A DNA stretch of 61,885 bases from an uncultured Oscillospiraceae bacterium (GCA_900546785.1 URED01000007.1:1-61885), one strand, 5' to 3'. Positions 39,184-48,790 are shown, counted from the stretch's first letter. Numbers and translations: made by a program. The notes: generated by a model not told the origin, from the sequence alone.

Positions 39184-40273
39184 ATTGCTCCGCCTCCTTT
39201 TTCATCAATTCTATAAACTTATCAAACAGGTAATCGCTGTCCTGCGGGCCGGGGGCGCTCTCCGGGTGGTACTGAACGGAGAACAGCTTGTTTTGCGGGC
39301 TTTCAATGCCCTCGGCGGTATTATCCAGCAGATTTTTATGCGTCAGTTTAAGTTCTGTTCCTTTCAGTGAATCACAATCCACGGCATAGGAATGATTTTG
39401 TGAGGTTATTTCTATCTTGCCTGTTTTGAGATTCATGACCGGGTGGTTGCCGCCGCGGTGACCGAATTTCATTTTAAATGTTTTTGCGCCAAGTGCCAGC
39501 GATATCATCTGATGGCCGAGGCATATGCCGAATATGGGGAGCTTTCCTTTGAGTTCTTTCACAACATTTATGACCGGGGCAACGTCTTCCGGGTTACCGG
39601 GACCGTTGGAAAGAAACAGCCCGTCCGGGCGCATCTTCATGATCTCTTCGGCAGATGTATTGTAAGGCACAACGGTTACGTTGCAGCCTTTTTCATTGAG
39701 CTTTCTGACAATATTGAGCTTAATGCCGCAGTCCACGGCAACAACGTCATACTTATGATTGGGCGTTCTGGAATACCAGCGCTTTTTGCAGGAAACGCGG
39801 GCGACCATATCGTGCGGTATATCATAAGCCGCAAGCATTTCCATTGCCTTTTCATGCGGCGTATCGGCATTTGTTATAAGCACCTTCTGGCTGCCCTCGT
39901 CACGTATGATGCGGGTTATCTTTCTGGTATCCACCCCGCTGATCCCGGGGATAGAATACTCATCCAGCACCTCTGAAAGCGTTTTTGTATATCTGAAATT
40001 TGAGGGAAGGTCGTTATATTCCCTAACGATCATACCGCCCATCGTGGGTACTCTTGTTTCGTAATCCTCATCGGTCATACCGTAGTTGCCTATCAAAGGA
40101 TAGGTCATGCACACCATTTGATCTGTATAAGAAGGGTCGGACATGATCTCCTGATACCCCACCATGGAGGTATTGAAAACCAGCTCATTTACAGCTTCCT
40201 TATCGGCGCCGAAGCCGTAGCCGTAAAACTCCGAGCCGTTTTCAAGAACAATCTTTTTGTTATACGGTTTCAT
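39176..40273 (-). CDS. carA: Carbamoyl-phosphate synthase small subunit
   Basis: CarA is the glutaminase that feeds ammonia to CarB. The 365-residue protein has the CarA N-domain and a class I amidotransferase domain with the nucleophile in [17 protein letters not shown] (~245) and the His-Glu pair in [14 protein letters not shown] (~335). It overlaps pyrC by 14 bp. Confidence 0.97.
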   Translation of the reverse strand: MKPYNKKIVLENGSEFYGYGFGADKEAVNELVFNTSMVGYQEIMSDPSYTDQMVCMTYPLIGNYGMTDEDYETRVPTMGGMIVREYNDLPSNFRYTKTLSEVLDEYSIPGISGVDTRKITRIIRDEGSQKVLITNADTPHEKAMEMLAAYDIPHDMVARVSCKKRWYSRTPNHKYDVVAVDCGIKLNIVRKLNEKGCNVTVVPYNTSAEEIMKMRPDGLFLSNGPGNPEDVAPVINVVKELKGKLPIFGICLGHQMISLALGAKTFKMKFGHRGGNHPVMNLKTGKIEITSQNHSYAVDCDSLKGTELKLTHKNLLDNTAEGIESPQNKLFSVQYHPESAPGPQDSDYLFDKFIELMKKEAEQYA

Positions 40274-41534
40274 AAACGATCTCTCCTCTCAGCATTGTCA
40301 GTTTATTCTCTGCATAAAGCTGCCAACCCGCAAACGGCGTTGACTTGCCCATACTTAAAAATTTATTTGGATCCACCGTAAAGCGGCTGTTCAGATCATA
40401 GACGCAAAGATCTGCCGGGGCGCCCGGCTCAATGGAGCCGCCCTCTATGCCGAAGATCTCCCTTGGGCGAACCGCCATCAATTCCACAAGCCGTTCAAGC
40501 GAGATAACGCCGGTCTTGACAAGCTTTGTATAAAGCACGGGGAAAGCTGTTTCAAGACCCGTTATGCCCATGGCGCTCTTTTCAAGTCCTTTTGCCTTCT
40601 CCTCAGCCGAATGCGGCGCGTGGTCTGTTGCAATAACGTCAATCGTTCCGTCTTGAATGCCCTCGATCAGCGCCTGCTTGTCCGCTGCCGAGCGCAGGGG
40701 CGGATTCATTTTAAAACGCCCGTCCTCCTGAAGATCATCTTCGCAAAGCGTAAGATAATGCGGCGCCGTCTCACAAGTTACTTTCACGCCGCGCACCTTT
40801 GCCTTTCTAATAATATCCACGCTTTCTTTGGTGGATATATGGCAGACATGATAGCGGCAGCCGGTTTCCTCGGCAAGGCGGCAGTCACGCTCTATCTCTT
40901 TCCATTCGCTTTCGCTGCATATGCCCCTATGCCCGTGTTCGCGGCAATATCTGCCGTCATGAATATACCCGCCGTGCAGAAGCTCGTTTACTTCACAGTG
41001 CGCCGATATAATACAGCCCTCCTCCGCGCATTTTTCCATAGCCTCGCGCATCAGGGACTCGTCCTGCACGCCGGTACCGTCGTCCGAAAAGCCGATCACT
41101 TTATCTTTTAAAGCGGAAAAATCAACACATTCTCCCCTGCCCTTTCTGCCTTTCGTGATAGAGGCAAACGGAAAAACGTCAATAACGGCGTCTTTTCGAA
41201 TAATATCCAGCTCTTTTTGCAGATTTTCGGGGCAGTCGGGCGGCGGATCCAGATTCGGCATCGCGCACAGGGCGGTATAACCTGCCCTTGCGCCTGCAAG
41301 CGTGCCCGTTTGAATCGTTTCCTTATAAGAAAATCCGGGCTGACGAAGATGAACGTGAACATCAACCAAACCCGGAATCAAACAACAATTATAATGAAAA
41401 TCAAAAACACGGTCAACGCCGCTTTGGGAAATAGAAATACCAAGGGTGTGAATTACGGAATCAGCGATCAAAACATCGGATTTTTTAAATTTACCGCCCG
41501 TATAAACCAGAGCGTTTTTAATAAGCGTTCTCAT
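40260..41534 (-). CDS. pyrC: Dihydroorotase
   Basis: PyrC cyclizes carbamoyl aspartate to dihydroorotate with a zinc centre. The 424-residue class I enzyme has the metal ligands DVHVHLRQPGFSYKETI near residue 58, ISAHCEVNEL near 178, YHVCHIST near 230 and ATDHAPHS near 303. AAAGGTG precedes the ATG. It is the first gene of the nine-gene pyr operon, with only a ~20-nt predicted leader and no PyrR-type attenuator. Confidence 0.95.
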   Translation of the reverse strand: MRTLIKNALVYTGGKFKKSDVLIADSVIHTLGISISQSGVDRVFDFHYNCCLIPGLVDVHVHLRQPGFSYKETIQTGTLAGARAGYTALCAMPNLDPPPDCPENLQKELDIIRKDAVIDVFPFASITKGRKGRGECVDFSALKDKVIGFSDDGTGVQDESLMREAMEKCAEEGCIISAHCEVNELLHGGYIHDGRYCREHGHRGICSESEWKEIERDCRLAEETGCRYHVCHISTKESVDIIRKAKVRGVKVTCETAPHYLTLCEDDLQEDGRFKMNPPLRSAADKQALIEGIQDGTIDVIATDHAPHSAEEKAKGLEKSAMGITGLETAFPVLYTKLVKTGVISLERLVELMAVRPREIFGIEGGSIEPGAPADLCVYDLNSRFTVDPNKFLSMGKSTPFAGWQLYAENKLTMLRGEIVYETV

Positions 41535-41558
41535 AAAACCGCACCTTTCGTTTTAAAC

Positions 41559-41587
41559 ATTATATATGAAACGGCACTGCAAGTCAA
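41559..41587 (-). promoter_or_regulatory. Promoter of the pyr operon
   Basis: TTGACT (41587-41582), 17 bp, TATAAT (41564-41559) on the minus strand. Confidence 0.85.
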
Positions 41588-41622
41588 TTACAAAATTGTT
41601 ACAAAGCATATAGAAATATTGA

Positions 41623-41652
41623 TTGAATCAAATGAATTTATTAAACTATAAA
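41623..41652 (+). promoter_or_regulatory. Possible promoter of the GH4-pfkB-ttcA operon
   Basis: TTGAAT (41623-41628), 18 bp, TATAAA (41647-41652), 45 bp before the start codon. A TTGATT-N17-TAAACT alternative overlaps it. Confidence 0.4.
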
Positions 41653-41697
41653 TCAACTATTAACTATAAACATTTATATAAAAGAAAGTGTAATGAT

Positions 41698-43062
41698 ATG
41701 AAACTTGCAGTTATAGGCGGCGGTGGCGTAAGAAGCATATTCCTTGCAAAAAGCATAGCTTCAAGAGCCGCAGAACTGAAAATCGACGAGCTTGTTTTTA
41801 TGGACAATGATGAGAAAAAGCTGCATATATACGGCGCTATGGCAAAAAAGACCGCGGCGCTCATATGCCCTTCTCTCGATTTCAAAATAACCACAGACGC
41901 CAATAGCGCGGTCAAAAACGCAGATTACGTGATCACCACCATCAGAGTGGGCGGAGACGATATGCGCGTGAAAGATGAACGCATTGCGCTGGATATGGGC
42001 GTTCTTGGCCAGGAAACAACGGGTGCCGCAGGGCTTTCTTTTGCCATGCGGAGCGTTGGGGCACTTGCGGAATACTGCGAGCTTGTAAAGGAATACGCAA
42101 AGCCGGGGTGTAAAGTGTTTAACTTTACAAACCCTGCAGGTGTGGTCTCCCAAACGCTGCGCGATATGGGGTATGATTTTACATACGGTATCTGCGACGC
42201 GCCGAGCGGCATGCTGCGCACCTTTGAAAAGCTTTACGGCACGGGCGAAGGCTCTGCAAAGGGAGAGATATACGGTCTCAACCACCTCTCTTATTTCACC
42301 TCTGTTACGATAAACGGGAAAGAGATGCTTGAAGAGATTATAGAGAACGATGAGGCTTATGAAAAAACAGACCTTCGTTATTTTGAAAAAGACCTGCTCA
42401 AAGACCGAGGCAGCATACTGAATGAATACCTGTACTATTTCTATTATCGCGAAAAGGCGCTTGCAAACATTCTGAACGCAGAAAAAACGCGCGGCGAACA
42501 GATTGCGGAGATCAACAAAAAAATGACAGCCGAGCTTGAAAATATCGATATAGAAAACGATTTTGAAACGGCTTTGAAGATCTTTGAGCACTGGTACGGC
42601 GAGCGCGAAAACAACTATATGGCGAGTGAAACGGGGGTAAAGCGCAAAGAGCCGTGGAAATTTGATATTTATGCCAAGGATGACGGCGGTTACGCGGGAG
42701 TTGCGCTCAAATTTATTGAAATCGCAATGAGCGGCAAAAAAGACAGCATGATCCTGTGTGTACCCAACGGCGGCGCGATTGAAGGGCTGCGTGACGACGA
42801 TGTTGTGGAGATCACCTGCGACATTGATAAAAACGGCGCAACGCCGCACCGTTTCGGCAAGGTGGACGAACAGAATCTGGAGCTGATACGCCGAGTCAAA
42901 AATTATGAAAGGCTTGCAAGCGAGGCGATCAGGGAAAAATCGCGCAAAAAGGCGGTTGAGGCGCTTACGCTCCACCCGCTCGTAAACAGCTACAGCATTG
43001 CAAATTCACTTACAGATCAATACATAGAGCACAACAAAGAGTATTCGAAAGGATGGAAATAA
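41698..43062 (+). CDS. Glycoside hydrolase family 4 (6-phospho-beta-glycosidase-like)
   Basis: GH4 enzymes cleave glycosides by NAD+-assisted oxidation and need a divalent metal. The 454-residue protein has the NAD loop AVIGGGGVRSIFLAK at the start, FNFTNPAGVVSQ near 140, and the metal site in TYGICDAPSGM (~162) and YGLNHLSYF (~193). The GLNHLS form is closest to 6-phospho-beta-glucosidases, but CDAP replaces the usual CNVP, so substrate is open. The start at 41698 begins the NAD domain; the ribosome-binding site (AGAAAGTG) is weak. It overlaps the kinase gene by one base. Confidence 0.85.
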   Translation: MKLAVIGGGGVRSIFLAKSIASRAAELKIDELVFMDNDEKKLHIYGAMAKKTAALICPSLDFKITTDANSAVKNADYVITTIRVGGDDMRVKDERIALDMGVLGQETTGAAGLSFAMRSVGALAEYCELVKEYAKPGCKVFNFTNPAGVVSQTLRDMGYDFTYGICDAPSGMLRTFEKLYGTGEGSAKGEIYGLNHLSYFTSVTINGKEMLEEIIENDEAYEKTDLRYFEKDLLKDRGSILNEYLYYFYYREKALANILNAEKTRGEQIAEINKKMTAELENIDIENDFETALKIFEHWYGERENNYMASETGVKRKEPWKFDIYAKDDGGYAGVALKFIEIAMSGKKDSMILCVPNGGAIEGLRDDDVVEITCDIDKNGATPHRFGKVDEQNLELIRRVKNYERLASEAIREKSRKKAVEALTLHPLVNSYSIANSLTDQYIEHNKEYSKGWK

Positions 43063-43967
43063 TGGCGTTTATTGCAGGCGCGGGAGCCACAAATGTGGAT
43101 CTTCTTTATGAGGACATGCCGAAGATACCGGGTGTGGGGGAAGAGATCTACACGGATAAATTTTCCTGCCAGCTCGGCGGCGGTCTGCCCGCCACGCTTA
43201 TAAATATAGGCAGGCTGGGGATACAAACAAAAATCGCCACGGAACTGGGGCGCGATATGTTTTCCGCATTTGCGGCAGAGCAGTACAAAAGCAATAACGT
43301 ATTGCCGCTCAATCTTTACAGCGGGGATTCCATACCGCTCAACATTACCTCGGCGATCATACTGAAAAATGACAGAAGCTTTATCACCTACGGCAAGGGC
43401 AGCATTGAGCCGGACGACAATGCAAAGGAAAGCTTTTACAATATGGCAACAGGCGCTAAAATCTGCCTGATGCAGCCCGGCGGATTTCTTGAAGTATACA
43501 AGAAACTCAAAGCAGAAGGCACGCTTATGGTGCTTGACATGGGCTGGGACGAGGAGATGAGCGAGGCAAAATATGCCGAGCTTCTTGAAACGGCGGATAT
43601 CTATACGCCGAACAGGATCGAGGCGCTGCGGATCACCGGAAAGAATACGATTGACGACGCGGCGTACGCCTTAAAAAAATATTTTGACAGAGTGATTGTT
43701 AAGGTTGACAAGGACGGCTGTATCGGCATAGACGGCAGCGATTATTTCTTTGTGGAAAGCGTGGAAAGATTTAAAAACAAGGACAGCACCGGCGCCGGAG
43801 ACGCTTTCCTTGCCGGGCTTTGCTACGGGCTGTTTTATGACCGCCCGCTCAAGGAATGTATAGAATTCGGCAACATTACCGGCGGAAAAGCCGTTACGGC
43901 GGTAGGCGCGCTCAGCGCGTATGTAACGGAAAAGGAACTGCTTGAGATCAAAGAGGAAATATACTGA
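43062..43967 (+). CDS. PfkB-family sugar or nucleoside kinase
   Basis: The 301-residue protein has the PfkB layout: GAGATNVDLLYEDMPKIPG at the start, the sugar-binding GGGLPATLINIGRLG near residue 35, and the catalytic KDSTGAGDAFLAGL near 240. The exact sugar cannot be read. The ATG at 43062 is preferred because AAGGA lies 8 bp upstream; an ATG 9 bp earlier has none. It lies between the GH4 gene and the thiolase gene with overlapping stops and starts, suggesting it phosphorylates the sugar released by the GH4 enzyme. Confidence 0.88.
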   Translation: MAFIAGAGATNVDLLYEDMPKIPGVGEEIYTDKFSCQLGGGLPATLINIGRLGIQTKIATELGRDMFSAFAAEQYKSNNVLPLNLYSGDSIPLNITSAIILKNDRSFITYGKGSIEPDDNAKESFYNMATGAKICLMQPGGFLEVYKKLKAEGTLMVLDMGWDEEMSEAKYAELLETADIYTPNRIEALRITGKNTIDDAAYALKKYFDRVIVKVDKDGCIGIDGSDYFFVESVERFKNKDSTGAGDAFLAGLCYGLFYDRPLKECIEFGNITGGKAVTAVGALSAYVTEKELLEIKEEIY

Positions 43968-44803
43968 TGCCAAGAGAGCTAAAAAAATACCAGCTCATTG
44001 AAAGAAGCATAATCAAAAGATTCCGAAAAGAAATATGGAATCCTTTTATACTTGCCGTTAAGCAGTATGAGCTCATAAAAGAGAATGACAAAATTGCCGT
44101 TTGTATCTCCGGCGGCAAGGATTCCATGCTTTGCGCAAAGCTTATGCAGCAGCTGCAAAGGCACAGCGATGTTCCGTTTGAGCTTGTTTTTCTTGTTATG
44201 GATCCGGGCTACAATACCCAAAACAGGCAGCGGATAGAAGAGAACGCAAAGCTGCTGAGCATTCCCATAACAATCTTTGAAAGCAACATATTTGACGTTG
44301 CAAACAGCGTGCAGAAATCGCCGTGCTATCTCTGCGCCAGAATGCGGCGCGGGCACCTTTACGCCAAAGCGCGCGAGCTTGGCTGCAACAAGATCGCGCT
44401 GGGGCATCATTTCAGCGATGTGATAGAAACCACGCTGATCGGCATGTTTTACGGCTCTCAGCTTCAGGCAATGCTGCCGAAGCTGCACAGCACGAATTTT
44501 GAGGGCATGGAGCTGATACGGCCGATGTACTGCATTCATGAGGATTCGATCAAGGCATGGTGCAGATACAACGAGCTGGAATTTATACAGTGCGCCTGCC
44601 GCTTTACGGAGCAGTATAAAAATAACGGAAATGAAAACCTGATGAGCAAACGGCAGGAGATCAAAGACCTTATAAAAGAGCTGAAAAAGACAAACCCCAA
44701 TATAGAGCACAGCATATTCAAAAGCATCCACGCCGTATGCCTGGACACCATGCCCGGCTATAAATCGCACGGCATGGAACACACGTTTCTTGAAAACTAC
44801 TGA
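43967..44803 (+). CDS. TtcA-like tRNA thiolation enzyme (PP-loop ATPase)
   Basis: TtcA adds sulfur to cytidine 32 of tRNAs using ATP and an iron-sulfur cluster. The 278-residue protein has the PP-loop CISGGKDSMLCAKL near residue 45, the cluster cysteines in CYLCARMRRGHLYAKA near 124 and a third cysteine in FIQCACRF near 210, with ALGHHFSDVIETTL near 145. All key TtcA residues are present. It is coupled to the kinase by a TGATG junction, an odd place for an RNA-modification gene. Related PP-loop enzymes with other substrates cannot be excluded. Confidence 0.83.
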   Translation: MPRELKKYQLIERSIIKRFRKEIWNPFILAVKQYELIKENDKIAVCISGGKDSMLCAKLMQQLQRHSDVPFELVFLVMDPGYNTQNRQRIEENAKLLSIPITIFESNIFDVANSVQKSPCYLCARMRRGHLYAKARELGCNKIALGHHFSDVIETTLIGMFYGSQLQAMLPKLHSTNFEGMELIRPMYCIHEDSIKAWCRYNELEFIQCACRFTEQYKNNGNENLMSKRQEIKDLIKELKKTNPNIEHSIFKSIHAVCLDTMPGYKSHGMEHTFLENY

Positions 44804-44810
44804 TTAATAC

Positions 44811-44846
44811 AAAAAAAATGCCCTGCGGCTGTGTAACCGCAGGGCA
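44811..44846 (-). terminator. Terminator of metK (shared with ttcA end)
   Basis: AATGCCCTGCGG and CCGCAGGGCATT form a 12-bp stem. The minus strand continues with TTTTTTTT; the plus side has a weak T run only. Confidence 0.9.
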
Positions 44847-44869
44847 TTAATATTGCTTTGGAAATTATA

Positions 44870-46048
44870 TTACATATATTTTTTGATCTCATCAACCATA
44901 TCCGTCTTTTCCCAGGAAACGCCGAGGTCTTCCCTGCCCATGTGGCCGTAGGCGGAGAGCGGCTCATAGATGGGCTTTCTGAGATCAAGCCTGTCTATAA
45001 TAGCGGAGGGGCGGAGATCAAATACTTTATTTACGATGTCCGCGATCTCATCATCCGCCTTTTTGCCGGTGCCGAACGTATCTACCATAACGGAAACGGG
45101 CTTTGCGACGCCGATGGCATACGCAAGCTGGATCTCGCATTTATCCGCAAGGCCGGCGGCAACGATATTTTTCGCCACCCATCTTGCCGCATAAGCCGCG
45201 CTGCGGTCTACCTTAGTGGGGTCTTTTCCGCTGAAAGCGCCGCCGCCGTGACGGGCGTAACCGCCGTATGTATCCACGATGATCTTTCTGCCTGTAAGGC
45301 CGCTGTCTCCCTGCGGGCCGCCGACAACAAACCTGCCGGTAGGATTTACGAAGAAGACCGTTTCATCATCCATAAGCTCGGCGGGCACGGTGGTTTTGAT
45401 GACTTTTTCAATAATTTCGTTTCTTAAAGTATCAAGGGAAACATCCGCGCTGTGCTGGCTGGAAACAACAACGGTGGTTACTTTGACCGGCTTGCCGTCC
45501 TCATATTCAACAGTGACCTGCGTTTTGCCGTCCGGATAAAGATAAGGCAGCTCACCGCTCTCGCGAACCTCGGTAAGCTTAACGGCAAGCTTGTGGGCAA
45601 GACTTATAGGCATGGGCATAAGCTCTTTTGTTTCATTACAGGCATAGCCGAACATCATACCCTGATCTCCGGCGCCGTTGAGGTTATATTTATCCTCTTC
45701 ATCATGCTTCAGCTCAAAGGACTTATCTACGCCGAGGGCGATATCCGGGCTCTGCTTATCAAGCGAAACGCAGACGCCGCAGGTATTGCCGTCAAACCCT
45801 TTTTCACCGCTGTCATAACCGATATCGCATACTGTTTTTCTTATGATGGCGGGAATATCCACCTGTGCCTTTGAAGTGATCTCACCCATAACATGGATCT
45901 GACCCGTTGTGCAAAAAGTTTCACAGGCAACGCGGCTCTGGGGATCCTGCGCAAGCATTGCATCAAGGATAGCGTCCGAAATACGGTCGCTTATCTTATC
46001 CGGATGGCCTTTGGTAACGGATTCGCTTGTAAACAATGTTTTAGACAT
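44870..46048 (-). CDS. metK: S-adenosylmethionine synthetase
   Basis: MetK makes SAM from methionine and ATP. The 392-residue protein has the N-terminal [20 protein letters not shown], the ATP motif [12 protein letters not shown] near residue 115 and the phosphate loop [19 protein letters not shown] near 255. GGAGG precedes the ATG. A SAM-I riboswitch and terminator in its leader provide direct feedback by the product. Confidence 0.98.
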   Translation of the reverse strand: MSKTLFTSESVTKGHPDKISDRISDAILDAMLAQDPQSRVACETFCTTGQIHVMGEITSKAQVDIPAIIRKTVCDIGYDSGEKGFDGNTCGVCVSLDKQSPDIALGVDKSFELKHDEEDKYNLNGAGDQGMMFGYACNETKELMPMPISLAHKLAVKLTEVRESGELPYLYPDGKTQVTVEYEDGKPVKVTTVVVSSQHSADVSLDTLRNEIIEKVIKTTVPAELMDDETVFFVNPTGRFVVGGPQGDSGLTGRKIIVDTYGGYARHGGGAFSGKDPTKVDRSAAYAARWVAKNIVAAGLADKCEIQLAYAIGVAKPVSVMVDTFGTGKKADDEIADIVNKVFDLRPSAIIDRLDLRKPIYEPLSAYGHMGREDLGVSWEKTDMVDEIKKYM

Positions 46049-46075
46049 ATTTTATTCCTCCCGATGCCTTATCAT

Positions 46076-46103
46076 AAAAATAAGCGCGCCCGAATGAGCG
46101 CGC
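46076..46103 (-). terminator. Riboswitch-controlled terminator in the metK leader
   Basis: GCGCGC and GCGCGC pair around an 8-nt loop, followed on the minus strand by TTATTTTT. It is the expression platform directly behind the SAM-I aptamer. Confidence 0.85.
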
Positions 46104-46110
46104 CGAACTA

Positions 46111-46202
46111 CTCATCACTCGGAAAATCCGCGGGAATTAGCACCTTGCGGTTGCAGGTTGCTGTGGTATCAACGGGCCCGTCCCTACCCCACTCTTGATA
46201 AG
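46111..46202 (-). ncRNA. SAM-I (S-box) riboswitch
   Basis: The minus strand reads CTTATCAAGAG at the 5' side, then GGGACGGGCCCGTTGATACC, CAGCAACC and GGTGCTAATTCC, ending in GATGAG, the classical S-box core. CTTATC pairs with GATGAG to close P1. It lies between the metK promoter and a terminator, so SAM binding should stop transcription. Confidence 0.97.
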
Positions 46203-46227
46203 GCGTATTCTTATTTATCAGGATTAT

Positions 46228-46256
46228 ATAATAACGCAAGCAACGCCAAAAGTCAA
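46228..46256 (-). promoter_or_regulatory. metK promoter
   Basis: TTGACT (46256-46251), 17 bp, TATTAT (46233-46228) on the minus strand, ending 25 bp before the aptamer. Confidence 0.8.
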
Positions 46257-46335
46257 CAAAATTTTAACGCTTTGCTCTAATTATAAAAATTATTGAATTT
46301 ATAAACAAAATATAAAGATTTTTTTGTTGATTGTG

Positions 46336-46364
46336 TTGTAATTTGTTTAGAAATAGTTTATAAT
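46336..46364 (+). promoter_or_regulatory. Promoter of the SDR/zinc-ribbon gene
   Basis: TTGTAA (46336-46341), 17 bp, TATAAT (46359-46364). The ~100 bp between this and the divergent metK promoter is AT-rich with nothing else recognisable. Confidence 0.65.
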
Positions 46365-46405
46365 ATGAAATGCTGAATTTGCATATTTCTTAAGGAGGAA
46401 AACAA

Positions 46406-47968
46406 ATGGCAAAGAAAACAGTATTTATTACCGGCGGTACCGGTAATATGGGCTGGGCAGCCGTTCAGGAAATGCTTAAAAAGCCCAACGAAATCAATAT
46501 AAAAATGCTTGCCAGAAAAAGCAAGAAGAACGAAGAGCTTTTAGCTCCTCTGCTTTCAAAGCCCAATGTAAAGGTAATCTGGGGCGATCTTCTTGAATAC
46601 GACGCGATTCTTGAAGGCGTAACAGGCTCCGATTATGTGCTTCATGTTGGCGGAATGGTATCGCCGACTGCGGACTGGAAACCCTACAAAACCCAGAAAA
46701 CAAACATAGGCGCCGCGCAGAGCATCTGCAAGGCAGTGCTGGCACAGCCGAACAAAGATGATATCAAGGTATGCTACATAGGTACGGTTGCCGAGACCGG
46801 CGGACGCAATTACCCCATTCACTGGGGCCGCTGCGGCGATCCTATCAAGATCTCCATTTACGACCACTATGCCGTTTCAAAGACCGTTGCAGAGCGCACA
46901 TTCGTTGAAAGCGGCATCAAAAACTGGGTAGTAATGCGCCAAAGCGGTATACTTTACCCCAATATTCTTAAAAATATGGATCCCATCATGTTCCACGTTC
47001 CGATCAACGGCGTGCTTGAATGGTGCACCGTTGAGGATTCCGGCAGACTTATGTGCAACCTTGTTACGGAAGACGCCGCCGGTCATCTCGGAAAAGATTT
47101 CTGGAACCATTTCTTTAACATCGGTTCCGGCAAGGAATACAGGATCTCCAACTACGAGTTTGAATGCCTGCTTCTCGGCACGCTTGGCCTTGCAGGCCCC
47201 GAAAAGCTGTTTGACCCCAACTGGTTCATCACAAAGAATTTCCACGGTCAGTTCTATGCGGACGGTGACAAGCTTGAAGATTTTCTGCACTTCAGAGAGA
47301 ATCTTCCCATTCAGGATTATTTCAACCGCCTTGCAGACCAGGTTGAATTCTACTTCAAAATACCGAGATATCTCCCGAAGGGTCTTGTTGCTGCCTGTGC
47401 AAAGCCGTTTATGAAGAAGATTGCGGAAACGCCCGGCTTCGGCACACTTGACTGGGTAAAGACCAACGACCATAACCGCATGACGGCTTACTACGGCTCC
47501 AAAGAGGAGTGGGAGAAGATCCCAAGCAAGTGGGAAGACTTTAAGATCATGAAATTTGACAAAGATAACAGCGCAGCAGAGCAGTTTAAGCTTGACCACG
47601 GCTATGACGAAAGCAAGCCGGAATCCGAGCTTGATATTGAAGACATGAAGCAGGCTGCCAAGTTCAGAGGCGGCGAATGCCTGTCTGATTCCATGACGAA
47701 GGGCGACATGGCTACCAAGCTGAAGTGGAAATGCGGCCACTGCGGCGCTGAGTTTGAGGCAAGCCCTGCGCTTATCCTGCTCGGCGGTCACTGGTGCCCC
47801 GAATGCTATATTCCGCAAAAGGCGTGGGATTATGATTCCATTGCCAAAACAAATCCGTTCTTTGCACAGGTTTGGTACCCGAGCCACAGAAAGGACGAAA
47901 ACAACAAATACGACTTTGACGAGATCTTCCACATCAACGGCGTTGCGTGGGATGATATTAAAAGATAA
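46406..47968 (+). CDS. Extended SDR (NAD-dependent epimerase/reductase-like) fused to a zinc ribbon
   Basis: The 520-residue protein starts with the nucleotide loop VFITGGTGNMGWAAV and carries the SDR catalytic pair in YDHYAVSKTVAE (~155), so residues ~1-320 form an extended short-chain dehydrogenase. Residues ~320-430 look like a helical extension. The C-terminal ~90 residues hold a zinc ribbon, CGHCGAEFEA (~447) and HWCPECY (~466), inside an aromatic region ending FHINGVAWDDIKR. AAGGAGG precedes the ATG and the gene stands alone. Substrate unknown; the ribbon suggests binding to nucleic acid or protein. Confidence 0.8.
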   Translation: MAKKTVFITGGTGNMGWAAVQEMLKKPNEINIKMLARKSKKNEELLAPLLSKPNVKVIWGDLLEYDAILEGVTGSDYVLHVGGMVSPTADWKPYKTQKTNIGAAQSICKAVLAQPNKDDIKVCYIGTVAETGGRNYPIHWGRCGDPIKISIYDHYAVSKTVAERTFVESGIKNWVVMRQSGILYPNILKNMDPIMFHVPINGVLEWCTVEDSGRLMCNLVTEDAAGHLGKDFWNHFFNIGSGKEYRISNYEFECLLLGTLGLAGPEKLFDPNWFITKNFHGQFYADGDKLEDFLHFRENLPIQDYFNRLADQVEFYFKIPRYLPKGLVAACAKPFMKKIAETPGFGTLDWVKTNDHNRMTAYYGSKEEWEKIPSKWEDFKIMKFDKDNSAAEQFKLDHGYDESKPESELDIEDMKQAAKFRGGECLSDSMTKGDMATKLKWKCGHCGAEFEASPALILLGGHWCPECYIPQKAWDYDSIAKTNPFFAQVWYPSHRKDENNKYDFDEIFHINGVAWDDIKR

Positions 47969-47981
47969 AGCAAGCTAAAGC

Positions 47982-48034
47982 AAAAAATCAGCCGTTATGC
48001 AGATTCCGATCTGTATAACGGCTGATTTTTGTAT
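47982..48034. terminator. Bidirectional terminator between SDR and L,D-transpeptidase genes
   Basis: AAATCAGCCGTTAT and ATAACGGCTGATTT form a 14-bp stem extended by GCAGAT/ATCTGT, with T5 on the plus and T6 on the minus side. It serves both convergent units. Confidence 0.9.
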
Positions 48035-48790
48035 TTATTTCCAGGGATTATTCGGATCCGGGTCTGTAGGATCCCAGCCGCGGCGGCTGTCTGAAATATC
48101 TATCTTGACGGGAACCGGCTTTTCCAGCGGTTCCGGCTCATCACAGTCATAGATAACTACAGTTGTGCCACCGGGGCAGTTATCATATATCCATTTTGCG
48201 TCTGCAACGCTGAGACGTATACACCCTGCCGACGCCGCCGTACCGAGCTTATTATACTCCTCATATTCCAAAGTATCTTTTGATTTTTCAAAATACGGAA
48301 CCGAATGAAAAAGAATATGCCCGGTTATTCTGGTTGCGTATTGACCATAAACATCCCCGAAAAGGAAGCGCCATTTGTATTTATCACTTGTTTTAAACGT
48401 GCCTGTAGGCGTTTCGCCGCTTGCGCCTACCGAACAAACCATGGCTTTGACCGGCTCGGTAAATCTGCCGCAGCCGTCATTTTTATAGATAATTACAACA
48501 TTCTGCTTTCTGTTTATGTTTATCACATAAGGTTTAGTGGAAGTTATATTCACATTGTGCTTACCTGCATGTGTATTTTCAGATGCAGTTGTTGTTTCAT
48601 AACCCGCTTCAACCCTGTCAAAGCTTACGGAACCGTTAATATTGCCCGGATAGACATTCAGAGAATGAGCTTCCTCTGTTGCATACAACCGCGCAACCGG
48701 AACGGCACCGGAATAAACGAAGTATGCCCCGCAGCCAACGGCGACACACAGCAAAAGGCACAAAAAGACGATAAAAATATTCTTTTTCAT
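48035..48790 (-). CDS. L,D-transpeptidase (YkuD domain), membrane-anchored
   Basis: L,D-transpeptidases make 3-3 cross-links in peptidoglycan or attach proteins to it. The 251-residue protein has an N-terminal membrane anchor (~4-27), a spacer, and a YkuD domain from ~90 with the catalytic GHILFHSVPYF (~160) and ASAGCIRLSVADAKW (~190) holding the active cysteine. A Pro-rich tail ends the protein. It lies 25 bp behind araD, so it may be co-transcribed by proximity only. Confidence 0.9.
   Translation of the reverse strand: MKKNIFIVFLCLLLCVAVGCGAYFVYSGAVPVARLYATEEAHSLNVYPGNINGSVSFDRVEAGYETTTASENTHAGKHNVNITSTKPYVININRKQNVVIIYKNDGCGRFTEPVKAMVCSVGASGETPTGTFKTSDKYKWRFLFGDVYGQYATRITGHILFHSVPYFEKSKDTLEYEEYNKLGTAASAGCIRLSVADAKWIYDNCPGGTTVVIYDCDEPEPLEKPVPVKIDISDSRRGWDPTDPDPNNPWK

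Noticed and set aside
41761..42975. 404-residue minus-strand frame inside the GH4 gene
   Set aside because: The plus-strand GH4 protein has clear catalytic motifs; the antisense frame is a by-product of codon use.
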